A stretch of DNA of 64,000 bases, taken from NCBI RefSeq assembly GCF_041146795.1, contig NC_135177.1, positions 37,433,060-37,497,059 on the forward strand, written 5' to 3'. The DNA comes from Maylandia zebra (lineage: Eukaryota; Chordata; Actinopteri; Cichliformes; Cichlidae). Under the pieces are notes generated by a model. It was not told the origin of the DNA. It worked only from the letters and a program-made list of their open reading frames with translations, and did no database searches. Below are positions 1 to 11,524 of this stretch, in pieces (positions within the stretch are counted from its first letter, which is position 1; each line of letters begins with the position of its first letter). Both the position numbers and the translations under genes were made by a program.

Positions 1-130
1 GGTTTAAAGACCGAGGTGAGGCCTGCTGTGAAGGTCTGAGCATGTGCGGAGGAGGGAGGAGAAGAGGAGCTCAGGAGGTTCGTGGATGGACGGCAGGAGG
101 AAGAAGAAGAAATCAGGAGAAACGCGAAGT

Positions 131-293
131 GACCCCGTCCGCTGGTCCTGGGGCGCCTCTGTCAGTGCGCCCCAGGGCAGCTGTGGCTACAATGTAGCTG
201 CCATTGCCAGTGTGTGAATGGGTGGATGTAGTGTAAAGCGCTTTGGGGTCCTTAGGGACCGAGTAAAGCGCTATACAAATGCAGGCCATATTT
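131..293 (+). repeat. 3' part of a tRNA-derived SINE
   Basis: The segment matches the 3' halves of the longer SINE copies at 13000-13318 and 34545-34853, including the shared stretch CTGTCAGTGCGCCCCAGGG and the tail TAAAGCGCTTTGGGGTCC. The tRNA-like head is missing, as expected of a 5'-truncated copy. Confidence 0.7.
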
Positions 294-560
294 CGTCCTG
301 CAGGGGGCAGTAATGCGCCAGTAGAGGCCGCACTGACAGCGGAAGGATTTCCGGGTTGTTGAGAGGTCGTGGTGCTCGTGCCGCGACGTCCTTGATAGAT
401 TTCACTGGAATGCCGTCAATACTTTGACCGGTCAGAGTTCCGATTCCTTCCGCCGGCGCGGAGGCTGTTTGTCCGGGACTCTCAGCAGGTGTGCGTGGAG
501 CGAGCAAACTTCCGGTAACCCCTGTGTGTGTGCGCGTGTGTCCTGAAGCTAGCCGATGTT
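270..560 (+). promoter_or_regulatory. candidate mrps12 promoter / CpG-rich region
   Basis: This CpG-rich stretch lies upstream of mrps12 and holds an ETS/GABP-type motif ACTTCCGG at 508-515. Such motifs are common in promoters of nuclear genes for mitochondrial proteins. The first coding exon of mrps12 begins with a splice acceptor, so a noncoding exon should lie upstream, plausibly here. No transcription start is visible, so the link is inference. Confidence 0.3.
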
Positions 561-633
561 AAGCGTTAGCCACGCTGTCTACGTATAAACATCAGCGCGT
601 GCACAGGTGTGCTCCTTCCACAGGAGTTTAGTG

Positions 634-818
634 CAGGGGTGGGCAACTCCAGGCCCCGAGGGCCGGTGTCCTGCAGGTTTTAGATCGCACCCTGGGTCAA
701 CACACCTGAACCACATGATTAGGAGAACCTCTGGAGAACTGCAGGAGCTAATTTAGCCTTTAAATCAGCTGTGTTGGTTCAAGGACACCGGCCCCGAGCC
801 TGGAGTTGCCCACCCCAG
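634..818. mobile_element. non-autonomous hAT MITE with 8-bp target duplication
   Basis: The ends are inverted repeats: CAGGGGTGGGCAACTCC on the left and GGAGTTGCCCACCCCAG on the right. The 8-bp direct repeat GTTTAGTG flanks it at 626-633 and 819-826, the duplication size typical of hAT elements. The 185-bp interior codes for nothing. Related copies lie at 26879-27085 and 28167-28390. Confidence 0.85.
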
Positions 819-1009
819 GTTTAGTGGAACAACTGCACGCGTTCAGTTCTCGTGAGTTTAACAGACGTTAAACGCTGACGCGTGCACGAGGACCCACCGA
901 GAGCTGCTGCGTGCTCGCGCGTAAAAACAAAGGTTTAATCTGCAGTAATTCTAGAGAAGCCACGGAAAGCTCGTGTCCTGCTGCCAAGACGAACCTTTTA
1001 GTTTCTTTT

Positions 1010-1300
1010 CAGCTTCTTTGTAATCAGATGAATTCATGTTTCATATCGAGCAGGTTAGATTATGGTAACACGTCACTGGCTCCCAGTCCTGCACAGTCAC
1101 CTTTTAAAATGGTTTCCATCAGCTCAAAGCTCTCAGCGGCTTGTTCTCCGAGTACGCCACCAGAACCCGGACACACCTGTCGGCCACCAGCTGCTGGTCT
1201 TTGTGCCCAGATCAGATCTCAGAGCTGAGGATGCTTCTAGTTACTGTGGTGCTGTTCTTGGCACACACTTCCTGCTGACCTGAGGTCAGTTAGAGAAACT
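1010..1300 (+). repeat. weak LINE reverse-transcriptase remnant
   Basis: One frame reads ISSRLDYGNTSL, close to the ISSRLDYCNSL motif near the C-terminal end of fish L2/CR1-type reverse transcriptases, followed by poorly matching sequence. It is an old, decayed fragment if real. The flanking 820-1000 and 1300-1940 hold nothing else I recognise. Confidence 0.35.
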
Positions 1301-1948
1301 GTTGTAGCTGTGACCAACCAACACCACCTGTACTGAAACGAGATGGCTGTAAACATGCTGTTAAAAACTTTATAAAGCACTATTTCTTAAATCCAGCTTC
1401 ACACACAGTCAGTTCTAGAGAGCAGGGCTCCATGATGCAAATGAGCCTTTATACACAACGTGTTTCACGTGCAGTCTAACAGCTGCAGAGCTGCAGTTTT
1501 ATGTTTTTGTACTGTTACAGGTGCTGACGTGTAATAACAGCCAAACTGACCTCGCAGGGAGGAAGTAAAGTTTCACAGCCGATGAGCGAGTCCAGCTGTC
1601 AGTGAGCTGTTTGATTTATAACACGAGACACAAGCCGAGCTTTGCGCCGACGCTCGTCTGATGGACAAAGACGAGGACCGCTCTGTTTCCTGAATAAATG
1701 CCAGAGTCCTGTGACGAGTCGTCCCAAACGCGTCGCAGACAAACGTTTGATTTTAAAGTGCTGATGAAAAGTTTGGGCGGAGCTGACGTTAAAAGATGCA
1801 ACCCGCTGAGGGGTCAGGTGACCCAGCCCAAAATACCAACCTGAAATAATGTTTCAGTATAGTATAATAGTATAATAGTGTTTGATGTGGGCGTGTCAGC
1901 TGATGGTTGACGGTCTCCTGACAGATGTTCTCGTCTGATGTTTCAGGA

Positions 1949-2453
1949 ATGGCGTCTCTGTGGAGTCTGAGACCGGCACTGACGTCGCTGATTCAAGGTG
2001 TGTGTCAGACATCAGGTGAACAAGCGCCGACTTTATTTCAGTGTTTAACCATAAACCCCTCCCTCTGCAGCGTCCCAGCACGCCTCTGCATGGACCGCCC
2101 CCCTCCTGTCCAGGACCATGGCCACGCTCAACCAGATGCATCGCCAAGGGAAGCCCAAAGTCCCTCCCAAAGCCGTTGGAGCCACGTTTGGCCGCCCCCA
2201 GCTGAAGGCGGTCATCCTGAAGACGATGATCCGAAAGCCCAAGAAGCCCAACTCCGCCAACAGGAAGTGCGCCCGCGTGCGGCTGTCCAACGGGAAGGAG
2301 GCGGTGGTGTTCATTCCCGGGGAGGGGCACAACCTGCAGGAGCACAACGTGGTGCTTGTGCAGGGGGGTCGGACACAGGACTTGCCCGGGGTCAAACTCA
2401 CCGTGGTGCGGGGCAAATATGACTGCGCTCACGTGGTGAAGAAGAAGCAGTAG
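1949..2453 (+). CDS. mrps12: mitochondrial ribosomal protein S12 (uS12m)
   Basis: uS12m is a core protein of the small mitoribosomal subunit at the decoding centre. There are two coding exons, 1949-1997 and 2071-2453, joined in phase 1 (ATTCAAG|GTGTGT, then CTCTGCAG|CG), giving 143 residues. The first about 32 residues ([16 protein letters not shown] onward) are basic and hydrophobic without acidic residues, as in a mitochondrial targeting peptide. The mature part starts near [14 protein letters not shown] and carries the S12 signatures [30 protein letters not shown] and [20 protein letters not shown]. The PNSA and [10 protein letters not shown] loops are the conserved decoding-site elements. 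An acceptor (TTTCAG) ends at 1946 just before the ATG, so at least one noncoding exon lies upstream. The internal ATG at 2118 is the start of the mature region, not the preferred start. Length agrees with vertebrate orthologues. Confidence 0.96.
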
Positions 2454-2568
2454 ACTGACTGTGGGGGGAGGGGTGCAAGGTGTGTGTGGTGACCTCCTGC
2501 CAGCGGCGGCGACGGTCCTGAGCTTCACTCAGCTCCATGTTTGTGATGATCTGCTGTCAGTGTCCAGA

Positions 2569-2574
2569 ATTAAA
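2569..2574 (+). terminator. polyadenylation signal of mrps12
   Basis: ATTAAA lies 116 bases past the mrps12 stop codon, the commonest variant of AATAAA, and is followed by a GT-rich stretch (GTTGTTGTTGTCG). Confidence 0.6.
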
Positions 2575-2599
2575 GACACTTCCTGTTCATCCTAAAAAA

Positions 2600-4950
2600 A
2601 ATCCCACACTGTTGTTGTTGTCGTCACTTCAGTTTGAGTTGGTGTTTGTTTACAGGACGTGTCGAGGTCACATTTCAGAGGGAAGTCCCTAAAAAACAGG
2701 CAGCGCCGCCTTTCACAGAGGCAGCCTCGCTGCCGTGTTGCATATTTGATGAAGAGATGAATAAGCTCAAATATTCAGTTTGCCTTCATGTGGGAGGAAG
2801 AATAAAATAAAGGCCTTGGCTTGACCTGTGTGATAACCTGTCCATGAGTTCCAGGTGAGTAACCTCCAGGTTGTTGCAGTCTCACCCGCAGAGTTCACAG
2901 GTGACTGTGAAGCTGCTGCAGATGTTGGTGAGGCTGAGGTGAAGTATGATGACGTAGATGGAAACATCTGGCTCCTTTTGTGTCACCTCAAGTGTGCGCC
3001 CGCCTCTCGCTGCAGTGTTGTTGTAGTTCACCTTCCGGCCAGCGGCGGCAGCACTGTTGGGTTCAGTTGGGACTCACCTGCTGTCTGGCTCTTCATTTTT
3101 TTTAAAAACATTCTCCGGTTTTCAGTTCTCCTGGAGTCGGTGTGAGTGCTGCTGACAGACAGGTGAGAGCTCCATCCGTATACCTGCAGGTTAGCTCGCC
3201 AAAGGCGGCTGTGAAGCCTTTAAACCGACGCTCCGCCTCCATCACAGCTAATTAGCGTTAGCATGCGCTAGCCGCACTCACAGCTAAGCATCAGCCGCTC
3301 TGCTGTCAGGGATGCTCCTGTAACACCGTCGGGTTTAGATCCTTTTTCGGGCGTTTCTTTGCCCATTCTGTACGGACGAGTGTGTTTGAAGCTCCGGGCT
3401 TCTCTCTGAACGCTTTACGTTAACATAGCGGGCTAGCTCCTAGGCTAGCTGATGGGCTAGCTGGCTGTCCGTTTGATGCTCCGAGTTAAAGCACCAAAAA
3501 CCATCAGCGTGAGCTCCGAGCTGCTGTCTGTGTGATCAGGAAGCTCCGAACACACACTTTAATGCTCACCGTGCGGTAAAGGAAGAAGAAACAGACAGTG
3601 AGAGCAGACAAAGACACACAGCGCTGTGCAAAAGTCTTGAGCCACCTCTCATTTCTTTATGTTCTGTGATGAAAACGTGAAATATGTGCAAACACTGAAC
3701 CACTCGGGCAGCTTCCTCCAGCAGCTCTCCAGCCTGCTGCTTTGGATGTTTCTGCCGGTTGTTCTGTTCCCTGTCAGGATGATCCCACACTGCTTCAGGG
3801 GTCCGGGCTCTGGGGAGGCCCATCCATGACTTATGGTGTTCCACAGTGACGGTCCCACACCTGGGACTCAGGTGGGGCACAGAACAAGAGAAGAGGGCAA
3901 TTTCTAATTTATTTGGAGCACAAACAAAATTAATTGAACATTTAAAAATAAAACGTACAAATGGATTTCAAACATACTGTTCATGTGGACAATACACATT
4001 TGAACAAAGTTTACTTTTTGTATGAAAGATATTTTTGTTGGTTTGTATTTATTTTGTTATAAAGTGACTTTTTAATAGCATGAAGCTTAAAGGTACATTC
4101 ACATTTTCTGTTCAGTCTCTTTCGTCCTGTAGCGCTGGCACAGTGTCCTGTAATGTTATAACAGTGTTCTTACAAACGCACCGATGTGTTTCTTTATCTC
4201 AGCTCCCTGTGACCAACAGAGCGCAGCATGCGGTACCCGCGGAGTCGAGCTCGGCTTCCCGTGTCGTTTTGCCGTCGACTGTGCGGCAGCATCACGTTGC
4301 TCACGACTGTTCAGTACTTAATCCCACAATTGATCTGAGTCTAAAACTGCCTGTGGCGATCCACTGCATGTTTCTATCCAGATGTGCTTTCACTGCGTTG
4401 GCAGGTGCTGCCAATCAGATGTTTCTAGATGTTCCTGCATGGTGGATCAAACTCTGATGATCATACTTGATCAGTTTGATCAAAGCTCTCCAATGCTGGC
4501 TGACATGCAGCTGAAACCAGGACAGAGCCTCCACCATGTCTCACAGATGGCTGCAGACTCACTTTTGGACCTCCTGACCACCTCGCACATACTGACCATG
4601 ATTTGAACAGATAAAGGTTAAATTCTCCTTGTTTCCCTTCTGTTGGAGAAGTGGCCCCCAGTAGGGTAGCGGTCTGTGGGGAGGAGGCGTCCAGTGATAC
4701 GTGGAGAGGTCCGGAGGATGATGAAGTTAAGCTGAGTGATGCTGTGTGCAAATGGAGAGGAGGCGGGGCTGCGGTGTATCGATCTAGCTGATTCAAAGCG
4801 ACCGATCAGTGAAACATCCGTCAGCGTGGAGCGCCGAGGCTTCTTTTCAGGTCACGAGGACAGAGGAATGAGAGAAGACTCCTGATGATGGTGAGCCACG
4901 CTGGCTCATCGGTGTGTCATCAGGACAGAGTGGTGTCGCAGACGCTGACG
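2600..4950. other. intergenic region between mrps12 and the zinc-finger gene
   Basis: No gene is supported here. The part at 3230-3540 is CpG-rich with repeated GGCTAGCT-type words and could be a promoter for the downstream gene. Around 3615-3890 the sequence (GTGCAAAAGTCTTGAGCC) resembles an end of a fish DNA transposon, but I could not define both ends. A stretch ending at about 4890 before GTGAGC may be a noncoding first exon. Confidence 0.35.
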
Positions 4951-4987
4951 AACGTTTAAGGTTGATTAATGTTTGCTTCTGTCTCAG

Positions 4988-5060
4988 TGTGAGGATTCAC
5001 TCCAGCCGGGCGACGGCGGCTTCATGCGGCTCATCTCAGAGGAAACCAACCAGGCTTCAG
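4988..5060 (+). other. candidate upstream exon of the zinc-finger gene
   Basis: The segment is bounded by a good acceptor (CTGTCTCAG) and a donor (TTCAG|GTACGT) and has an open frame reading CEDSLQPGDGGFMRLISEE. Joining it to the next exon at 5429 brings a stop codon before the ATG at 5478 in every frame. It is therefore most likely noncoding leader, or a former coding exon now cut off. Confidence 0.4.
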
Positions 5061-5135
5061 GTACGTCTGCACACTAACACTCTGTGGTGCTTTCATTGTG
5101 AGCAGGAAGCTTGTGAACAATTGTTTATTGGTCGG

Positions 5136-5428
5136 AGCGAATGTGGTTCAGGGACCGGAAGGTCGCTGGTTCAATCCCCAGCTCTCTCTGTCCTGGTCCT
5201 TGTGTCCTTGGGCAAGACTCTTCACCTACCGCCTACTGGTGTTGGCCAGAGGGGCCGATGGTGCGATATGGCAGCCTCTGTCAGTCTGCCCCAGGGCAGC
5301 TGTGGCTGCAGCTGTAGCTGCCTCCACCAGTGTGTGAATGTGAGAGTGAATGAACAGTGGGATTGTAAAGCGCTTTGAGGGTCTCGAAAAGCGCTATATA
5401 AATGCAATTATTATTATTATTATTTCAG
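5136..5428 (+). repeat. tRNA-derived SINE abutting a splice acceptor
   Basis: The copy has a Pol III B-box-like GGTTCAATCCC, the body shared with the other SINEs in the window, the tail AAAGCGCTATATAAATGCAA and an (ATT)n end. The (ATT)n end runs directly into TTTCAG, the acceptor of the exon that holds the zinc-finger start codon. Confidence 0.8.
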
Positions 5429-5477
5429 AAGCCTGAAGGAGACGCATCAACACTGAGGAGGAGGAGAGCATGAGGAG

Positions 5478-8400
5478 ATGAATGGAGTGAAGGAGGAGCC
5501 TGAGGAAACAGGAGAGGACTGTCAGCAGCTCCCTGCTCAAGGTTAGGGACCCTCGTTGGGTTATTTTAGTGTCAGAGCGGAGTTACGGGGGGAGCGCTGA
5601 TATCAGGCCAAGGCTGGATCCAACAGCTCTGCAGGTATCAGCAACAGGCTGCAGCAGGAGCGTCTGCCCAGCGTCCTCCTCTACCGCTGCTCTTCTGATT
5701 GGTTTTCACGTGATTCATATTGAAAGTTGAAATCCTTTAAAACGTGATTTCTCTTTCTCCCCTTCTTTCCCCCAGTCAAGTCTGTCCCGCATTCAGTAAG
5801 TGAAAATAAAATAAACAATAAAAGGTGAATCAAATAGACCATTACGGCAAGGCTGGGATGGTCAATTTGGTAAAGTAAATCCGTTGGGCATCTTTCTTTG
5901 CCTTTAGACAACAATTCTGATGCAAAAGAGCCAAACGGGACAGGCCAAAAAAAAAGAAAAAAAAAGAAAATAGGAAACAAAATTGAGCTACTACTTTTCT
6001 ATAGCAAATAGAAAAATATGCAAGACATTGTGTCCACCTGACTAGTCTATGTTCATTTAATGGGGATTTGAAATACTAAGTTGATCCCACAAAACTTTAA
6101 AATATATCTTTATACATTTTTTTATTCCTCCCAGTTTGCAGATTATGCAACCCCACTGTGTGCCCTTCAACTGCCACAGCAATGTCAGTGTCATTACTGT
6201 AAAAGGACATTTTAAAAGCATGTGTAATATTCTTCTGATACATTCTTTCTAGGGTGTGCATAATATTACACGGCTCTTTGCGAGTACAATTACATGGCAC
6301 TGCCTGGGACTGCGCCATATGAAATGAGAATGATTATGGCCAGTCTGAGTGGTTATGTTGGGGAAAGAACAGCGGGACTGTAACCTTCAGCACTAGGCAT
6401 TGCTTATCTCTTCTACACACTGGGGAAAATGTGCTAATATAATTACTTTATAAGTATAAAGTATCCATGCTAAGATAATCCCAGTGGTCTCATCACTGTC
6501 CTCACCCATTACTATCTTCACATTTCATTCAACAGTCAAAGGTTAGATTTTAAAAATAAACACTCCAACATCAAAAAATAAATAAATAAAAATAATAAAA
6601 TAAAACGTGATTTTAATGATCATTTATGTGTTTGTGTCCTGCAGGGGCGGGGCTCGATCCAGGTGTGCAGAGTCTCTCTGTACCAGATGAACCGGCTTCA
6701 GACAGCGCTCACCGGTCAAAGCGCCGCCACCGGTGCTCGGTATGCGGCCGGGAGTTTTCGCGTCCCTCCCGCCTGGTCGATCACATGACCGCCCACACGG
6801 GCGAGAAGCCGTATAGCTGCTCGCTGTGCAGCAAACGCTTCACAAAGAAGATAAACGTGGCGGTCCACCAGCGGGTTCACACCGGAGAGAAGCCGTATTC
6901 CTGCCCCGACTGCGGTGTCAGCTACGCCCAGCTCAGCTGCCTGCGGCGTCACCGGCTCGGCCACGCCGCAGAGAAACCCCACTGCTGCTCGGTGTGCGGG
7001 AGAGGATTCGTCCAGCGGCGCCACCTCGTCCAGCACGAGCGCACTCACACTGGAGAAAGGCCGTTCCTCTGCTCGCTGTGCCCCAAGAGCTTCGCCTCCA
7101 GGACGGGGCTCGTCGACCACCAGAAAACCCACACGGGACAGAACCTGTACTCCTGCTCCGTCTGCGAGAAGGTTTTCTCCACGGCGTCGTCCTTCAGGGA
7201 TCACGTGAGGCTGCACACGGGGCAGCAGCCGCACCCCTGCTCGCTGTGCGGCAAGAGCTTCAACAGGCCGGGTCTGCTGAGGAAACACCTGCAGAAGCAC
7301 GCCGAGCAGATCCAGGTGGTCAAAGTCGAAGGTGTCGACGGAGAGGTGAGTGTTACACAGGTGTGGTCACATGACTGCTGGAAGAGTGTGAAAGGAGGGA
7401 TTGGTCTGTGTGAACAGTTTCCTTAGAAGTGTCACATTTTCCTTTTGTGTCGTGACTTAAAGTAGGCGAGAGGCTCGCTGTGATTGGCCGTTTCTGGCTC
7501 ACGCGCCGCTCCTCGCAGTTTCTGTCTGTCATAAGCAATAAAATCAGGTTCAAGCTCAACGAACTGAAGCTTAAATTCACTTAGTTTCACTTAGTGTCAC
7601 GCTTTGCCCTGACCTCCTCCAACTTCACACTGAAATCCTGGGAAAAGAGGCGGGAATTCATTTGGACCAGTCAAGCAGAATTCAGGACTCGGACGGATAA
7701 CAGGAGAAACACCAAGTCCGAAGTTCTGTTTGGAGGTGGAGCTCACAGCGATCCAATTCAGTTTTAAAGCTCCAAAGGTTCTTTATATTGTACAGTAGAC
7801 CCTACAACAATACATACAGAGAAAACCCAACAGTCATATGACCCCCTATGAGCAGCACTTTGGTGACAGTGGGAAGGAAAAACTCCCTTTTAACAGGAAG
7901 AAACCTCGGACAGAATCAGGCTCAGGGAGGGGCGGGGCCATCTGCTGTGATTGGTTGGGGAGAGAGAAGGAAGACTGACGTTCTCTGAGGAAACATCAGA
8001 CAATTCCCAGTGAAGTCGAACAGTAACGTGTCCCCCCACAGCTGGAGAACCAGATGTTGAACACCAGGTGTTAACCTGACAGCAGAGCGCTGGGACAGGG
8101 TCCCCTCTGCTCTCCTGGTTCCTCTCAGGGATCATTTTGTCTCTTCAACTCCAGGTCGGACTCATTATCGTAGTCGACGCCCTTCTGACCCCCGAGTCTG
8201 CGATTCGATTCTCAGGTCTTTATTTTAAGACACAACGTGTCGCCACAGAGGGCGAGATATCGGGTGTCTCGTCTGCACTCAGACAGACATTATCAGCATT
8301 ACCTCTGTTTATTCTCTGCTTTCTCTTCCCGAGCCTGGTTCTGTCTTCCTCCTTGTAAAGATGTAAAGCTGCTGCTGTGAGTTGGTTTGAGCTAAAAGTT

Positions 8401-11400
8401 GAAGCTTCAGGTTGTTCTCCGTCTGTCTGAAACTCAGGGGGAGATGAATCTTCACTGCTTCCTGTGTCAGAAGGACTTCTTGTCTGTGGAGAAGCTGCTG
8501 CAGCACCGGCAGCTCCACCAGAGGGCGCAGCAGTTCACCTGTGGCGTCTGCGGCCGAGAGTTCGGCCGAGCGTCGCGGCTGAAGGAGCACATGCGCTCTC
8601 ACACCGGAGAGAGGCCGTACCAGTGCGACGTCTGCATGAAGCGCTTCTCTGTGCTCAGAGTGCTGAGGAAGCATCAGGAGATCCACGGCAGGGAAGAGTG
8701 CAGCACCGCCGCCGCTGACGACCAATCACAGCCTTCAGACCAGCCGGTGAGCAGTCAGCCTCGACTTCAGAAACATGCAGAAATTGGAAATAAGTGCAGA
8801 ATGTAAGAGGATTATTTGACGTCCTCAATGGAGGACGTGTTTGAAATGTAGGAGCCGCAGGTTAGCTTCATAATCTGCTCACAGCTGATGCAGGTAAACT
8901 GACCTCAGATCTGCGCTCTGTTCCAGAAAACGGGTGAATCGCTCAGCGGGATGAAAGTGGAGAACGGGAACGCAGACTCGGCGACCGGTGAGAAACTCCA
9001 GCTCCTCGTTTCAGACGGGTCGGCCCGTTCGCGCTGCGGCAAAGCAGCTTTTCATTTCATGCCACACGTTATGTTCTCCACAGTTTAGCTGTCCGTCCTT
9101 TTAGTCTGTGAGAATCCACGGAGGCTTTTTCTCCTGAATGACTCCAGAGTGTAAACGTTATCCCTGAACATCCGTCACATCTCAGCTAACACCTTTCCTT
9201 GGCGCCGGTGTGCTGCTGTTGGATGTTGGCGTGCTCCTGCGTGTCCTACAGCAGATTAGCTGGCGAGGACTCGGGCGTTAGGCAGTGTGGTGAGATCGAG
9301 ACTGAGCTGTGTGAGTGAATTTAGTGCGGCATGAACTGAGTGATGTTTGGAGAGAGCAGTGAGGTCTGAACAGCTGTGGAGGACGTTTGCAGAGGGTTGT
9401 CAGGTCCGGTGATTGTGAATAATTCTGCATCAGGGACCAAAATAAGAAAAAGGATGTGACATTTAAAGTGACTGAGCTTATTGTTGTGTTTTAGAAAGTG
9501 GAACAAGTTCCTCTCACACTGGTCAGCGTCACTCGGGTGGGCTGTGGCAGTGGGTAAATCTGTGTGGGTGGGAACAGGCTGAAGGAACCGTGGAGCTCAG
9601 GTTTACACTGAAGCGAGCTTTAACGATACGGCACCAGGTGACATGAACAGCTGAGTTACGCACGTCCTTCACTCCCTCTTCCTGTTCGTCCTCAGACGGG
9701 AGCACCGATACTCCGAAGGGAAGCTCCTCCCACAGCTGCCTCAGCTGTGGGAGGAGCTTCCCGGGGATGTCGGCTCTCTTGGAGCACGCCAAGGTCCACG
9801 ACTCGGAGAAGCCGCACCGCTGCCCGGTATGCGCGAAGATCCTCAGCAGCGCGGCCACCCTGCGAGTGCACAGGAAGACCCACATGGCCGACAAGCCGCA
9901 CGCCTGCAGCATCTGCCCCCGGAGCTTCCTGAAGCCCTGCCTGCTGCGCCAGCACATGAGGACCCACATCAGGGACGGGCTCATCGCCGACCCCGCCGAC
10001 AAGGTGACGCCCAGACTTCAAACCTCTTTCATCTGAGCGTGCGTTTGACTGAAGGCAGGAGATAGAAACTGCACTCAGATCAGATTTTGTGCATCTTTCA
10101 GGTGTTCTGGTTCGACATGAAGATCGAGGGCGGGAAGGTGGAGCTGGGGATGAAGAAGAAGGAGGAGGTGGATGAAGGCGTGAATGAGCAGGTAAGAAAA
10201 CAGCTGGTCTCAGGTGAACCTGTGTGCAGGTCTGAGGTGCAGAACGAGGTCAGCACAGAACGCAGCAGCTGTAAATGAAAGGCCTCACCGACAGACGCTC
10301 CGGTCCTCTGTGTGAACCCGCGTGCTCGCCATTCACATCACGTCACACTGATTTTAAATTACTTCCATTTATCTGGAGACATAATCACGCTAACATTTAA
10401 CTGTAGTTTGATTTCCTCCTGTCTTTGTCTACTTCTACAGACCTCCGTAGATGTTTTCACCGGAGTTGAGCCCTCTGTTAACAAACCCCGCCCCACTGAG
10501 GGGCGGGGCAACAGCGAGGAGCATAAAGAGCCAGACGTGAGCGGGCTGATAAACTCTGATGGTGAGGAAGAGGACTGGAGGCCAGCGCGCGGCAGTGAGT
10601 CTTCATCTTTAACTAATTAGTTATTGATTGTTCCCGACTGGCTCTGTGAGGGCAGCGGCAGTTTGGTTTTTTTCTAAATGATGATTGGATGGCTGCATGT
10701 TTGACCCTGAAACGCTGACTGCCCTCATAAAGCCTGCAGGCACTCTCCTCAGCAGCAGTCGGTGTTCCTCTGAGTTCTCTCTGATGTCTCTGACAGACCC
10801 TGACGGGCCCACAGACCCTGACGGGCCCACAGACCCTGACGGATCCACAGACCCTGACGGGCCCACAGTTCCTGATGTACCTTTACACCCTGATGGATCC
10901 TTAGATCGCGATGGGCCCACAAGTCCTCGCGGACCCTTGAATCCACAGGCCGACAGTGGGGCTGATGGGAAATCACGGCACTGCTGCCCCGTCTGCGGGC
11001 GCGACTGTTTCAAAGCGTCGGCGCTGCAGAAGCACCTGCGGATCCACTCGGGCGAGCGTCCCTTTCAGTGCCCCACCTGCAGGAAGAGCTTCATCCAGCA
11101 CGTGCACATGACAGAGCACCAGAGGATCCACACGGGAGAGAGACCCTACACCTGCAGCATCTGCAGCAAGAGCTTCACCTTCTCCAGCGCGCTGCGCCGG
11201 CACCAGCGTCTGCACACCGACGCCCGGCCGTATCAGTGCCCCATCTGTCCCAAGACCTTCAAGCAGCGCAGCTCGCTCAAAGAGCACCAGCTGACGCACT
11301 CGGGCGTCCGCTACCAGTGCCCGCTGTGCAGCAAGAGCTTCAGCCGCGCCCTCGAGCTCACCTACCACGTGGACGTGCACTCGGAGGCTCGGCCGTACTT

Positions 11401-11524
11401 CTGCGACATCTGCCAGAAGAACCTGAGCGGAGCCCGAGTCTTCAGGAAGCACATGAAGAAGCACGAGCTGCAGCCAGCCGGGCTGAGGGAGGCCGGGACC
11501 TCCTCGACCAATGAGAGTCTCTGA
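5478..11524 (+). CDS. C2H2 zinc-finger protein, 19 fingers in 8 coding exons
   Basis: This is a probable nuclear DNA-binding regulator. Exons: 5478-5541, 6645-7345, 8438-8746, 8927-8987, 9696-10003, 10102-10191, 10441-10594 and 10797-11524. All junctions are GT-AG and phase-consistent, giving 804 residues. Fingers fall in four exons: seven in exon 2 (CSVCGREFSRPSRLVDH first), three in exon 3, three in exon 5 and six in exon 8, most with intact CxxC...HxxxH spacing and many with TGEKP/TGERP linkers. Exon 1 (MNGVKEEPEETGEDCQQL) and exons 4, 6 and 7 are acidic or charged and lack fingers. No KRAB, SCAN or BTB domain is seen. Finger 2 of exon 5 (CPVCAKILSSAATLRVH) and the last finger lack the usual aromatic residue. 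The start is the first ATG after the stops in the leader. One gene fits better than several, because no internal exon has its own start and stop. The orthologue is not recognised. Confidence 0.85.
5770..6600. repeat. AT-rich interspersed repeat in zinc-finger intron 1
   Basis: The AT content is far above that of the flanking exons. The part at 5800-5945 resembles 17140-17260, sharing words such as ATCAAAT..ACCA, GGCATCTTTCTT and CCAAACGGGACAGG, so it is dispersed. The rest (about 6000-6530) is unlike anything else I recognise here. No protein domain was found. Confidence 0.5.
7740..7965 (-). repeat. LINE-type 3' tail repeat in zinc-finger intron 2
   Basis: In reverse orientation this matches the copies at 13640-13800 and 46590-46838 (GGCCCCGCCCCTC, TCTGCTGGAGGTTTCTTCC, GGAGTTTTTCCTTCCCACTG). 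The pattern is the 3' untranslated end common in fish LINE copies. The rest of the intron (7966-8430) has no recognised feature. Confidence 0.65.
10797..10935 (+). repeat. coding minisatellite, DPDGPT units
   Basis: At the start of zinc-finger exon 8 an 18-base unit CCTGACGGGCCCACAGAC repeats about three times exactly and then decays, encoding DPDGPTDPDGPTDPDGSTD followed by looser repeats. The reading frame is kept. It links the acidic exons to the last six fingers, probably as a flexible acidic spacer. Confidence 0.8.

Noticed and set aside
1896-2528. A 210-codon minus-strand frame over mrps12
   Set aside because: The plus strand holds a well-conserved ribosomal protein with splice sites, so the antisense frame is a by-product.
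2855-3145. A 96-codon acidic frame downstream of mrps12
   Set aside because: No ATG at its start, no conserved domain, and no supporting splice partner was found.
6716-7300. A 194-codon open frame antisense to zinc-finger exon 2, and similar ones at 10973-11464 and 8309-8725
   Set aside because: They mirror the finger-coding exons exactly. GC-rich finger codons with few TAA/TAG/TCA words on the other strand leave antisense frames open by composition. No starts, splice sites or domains support them.
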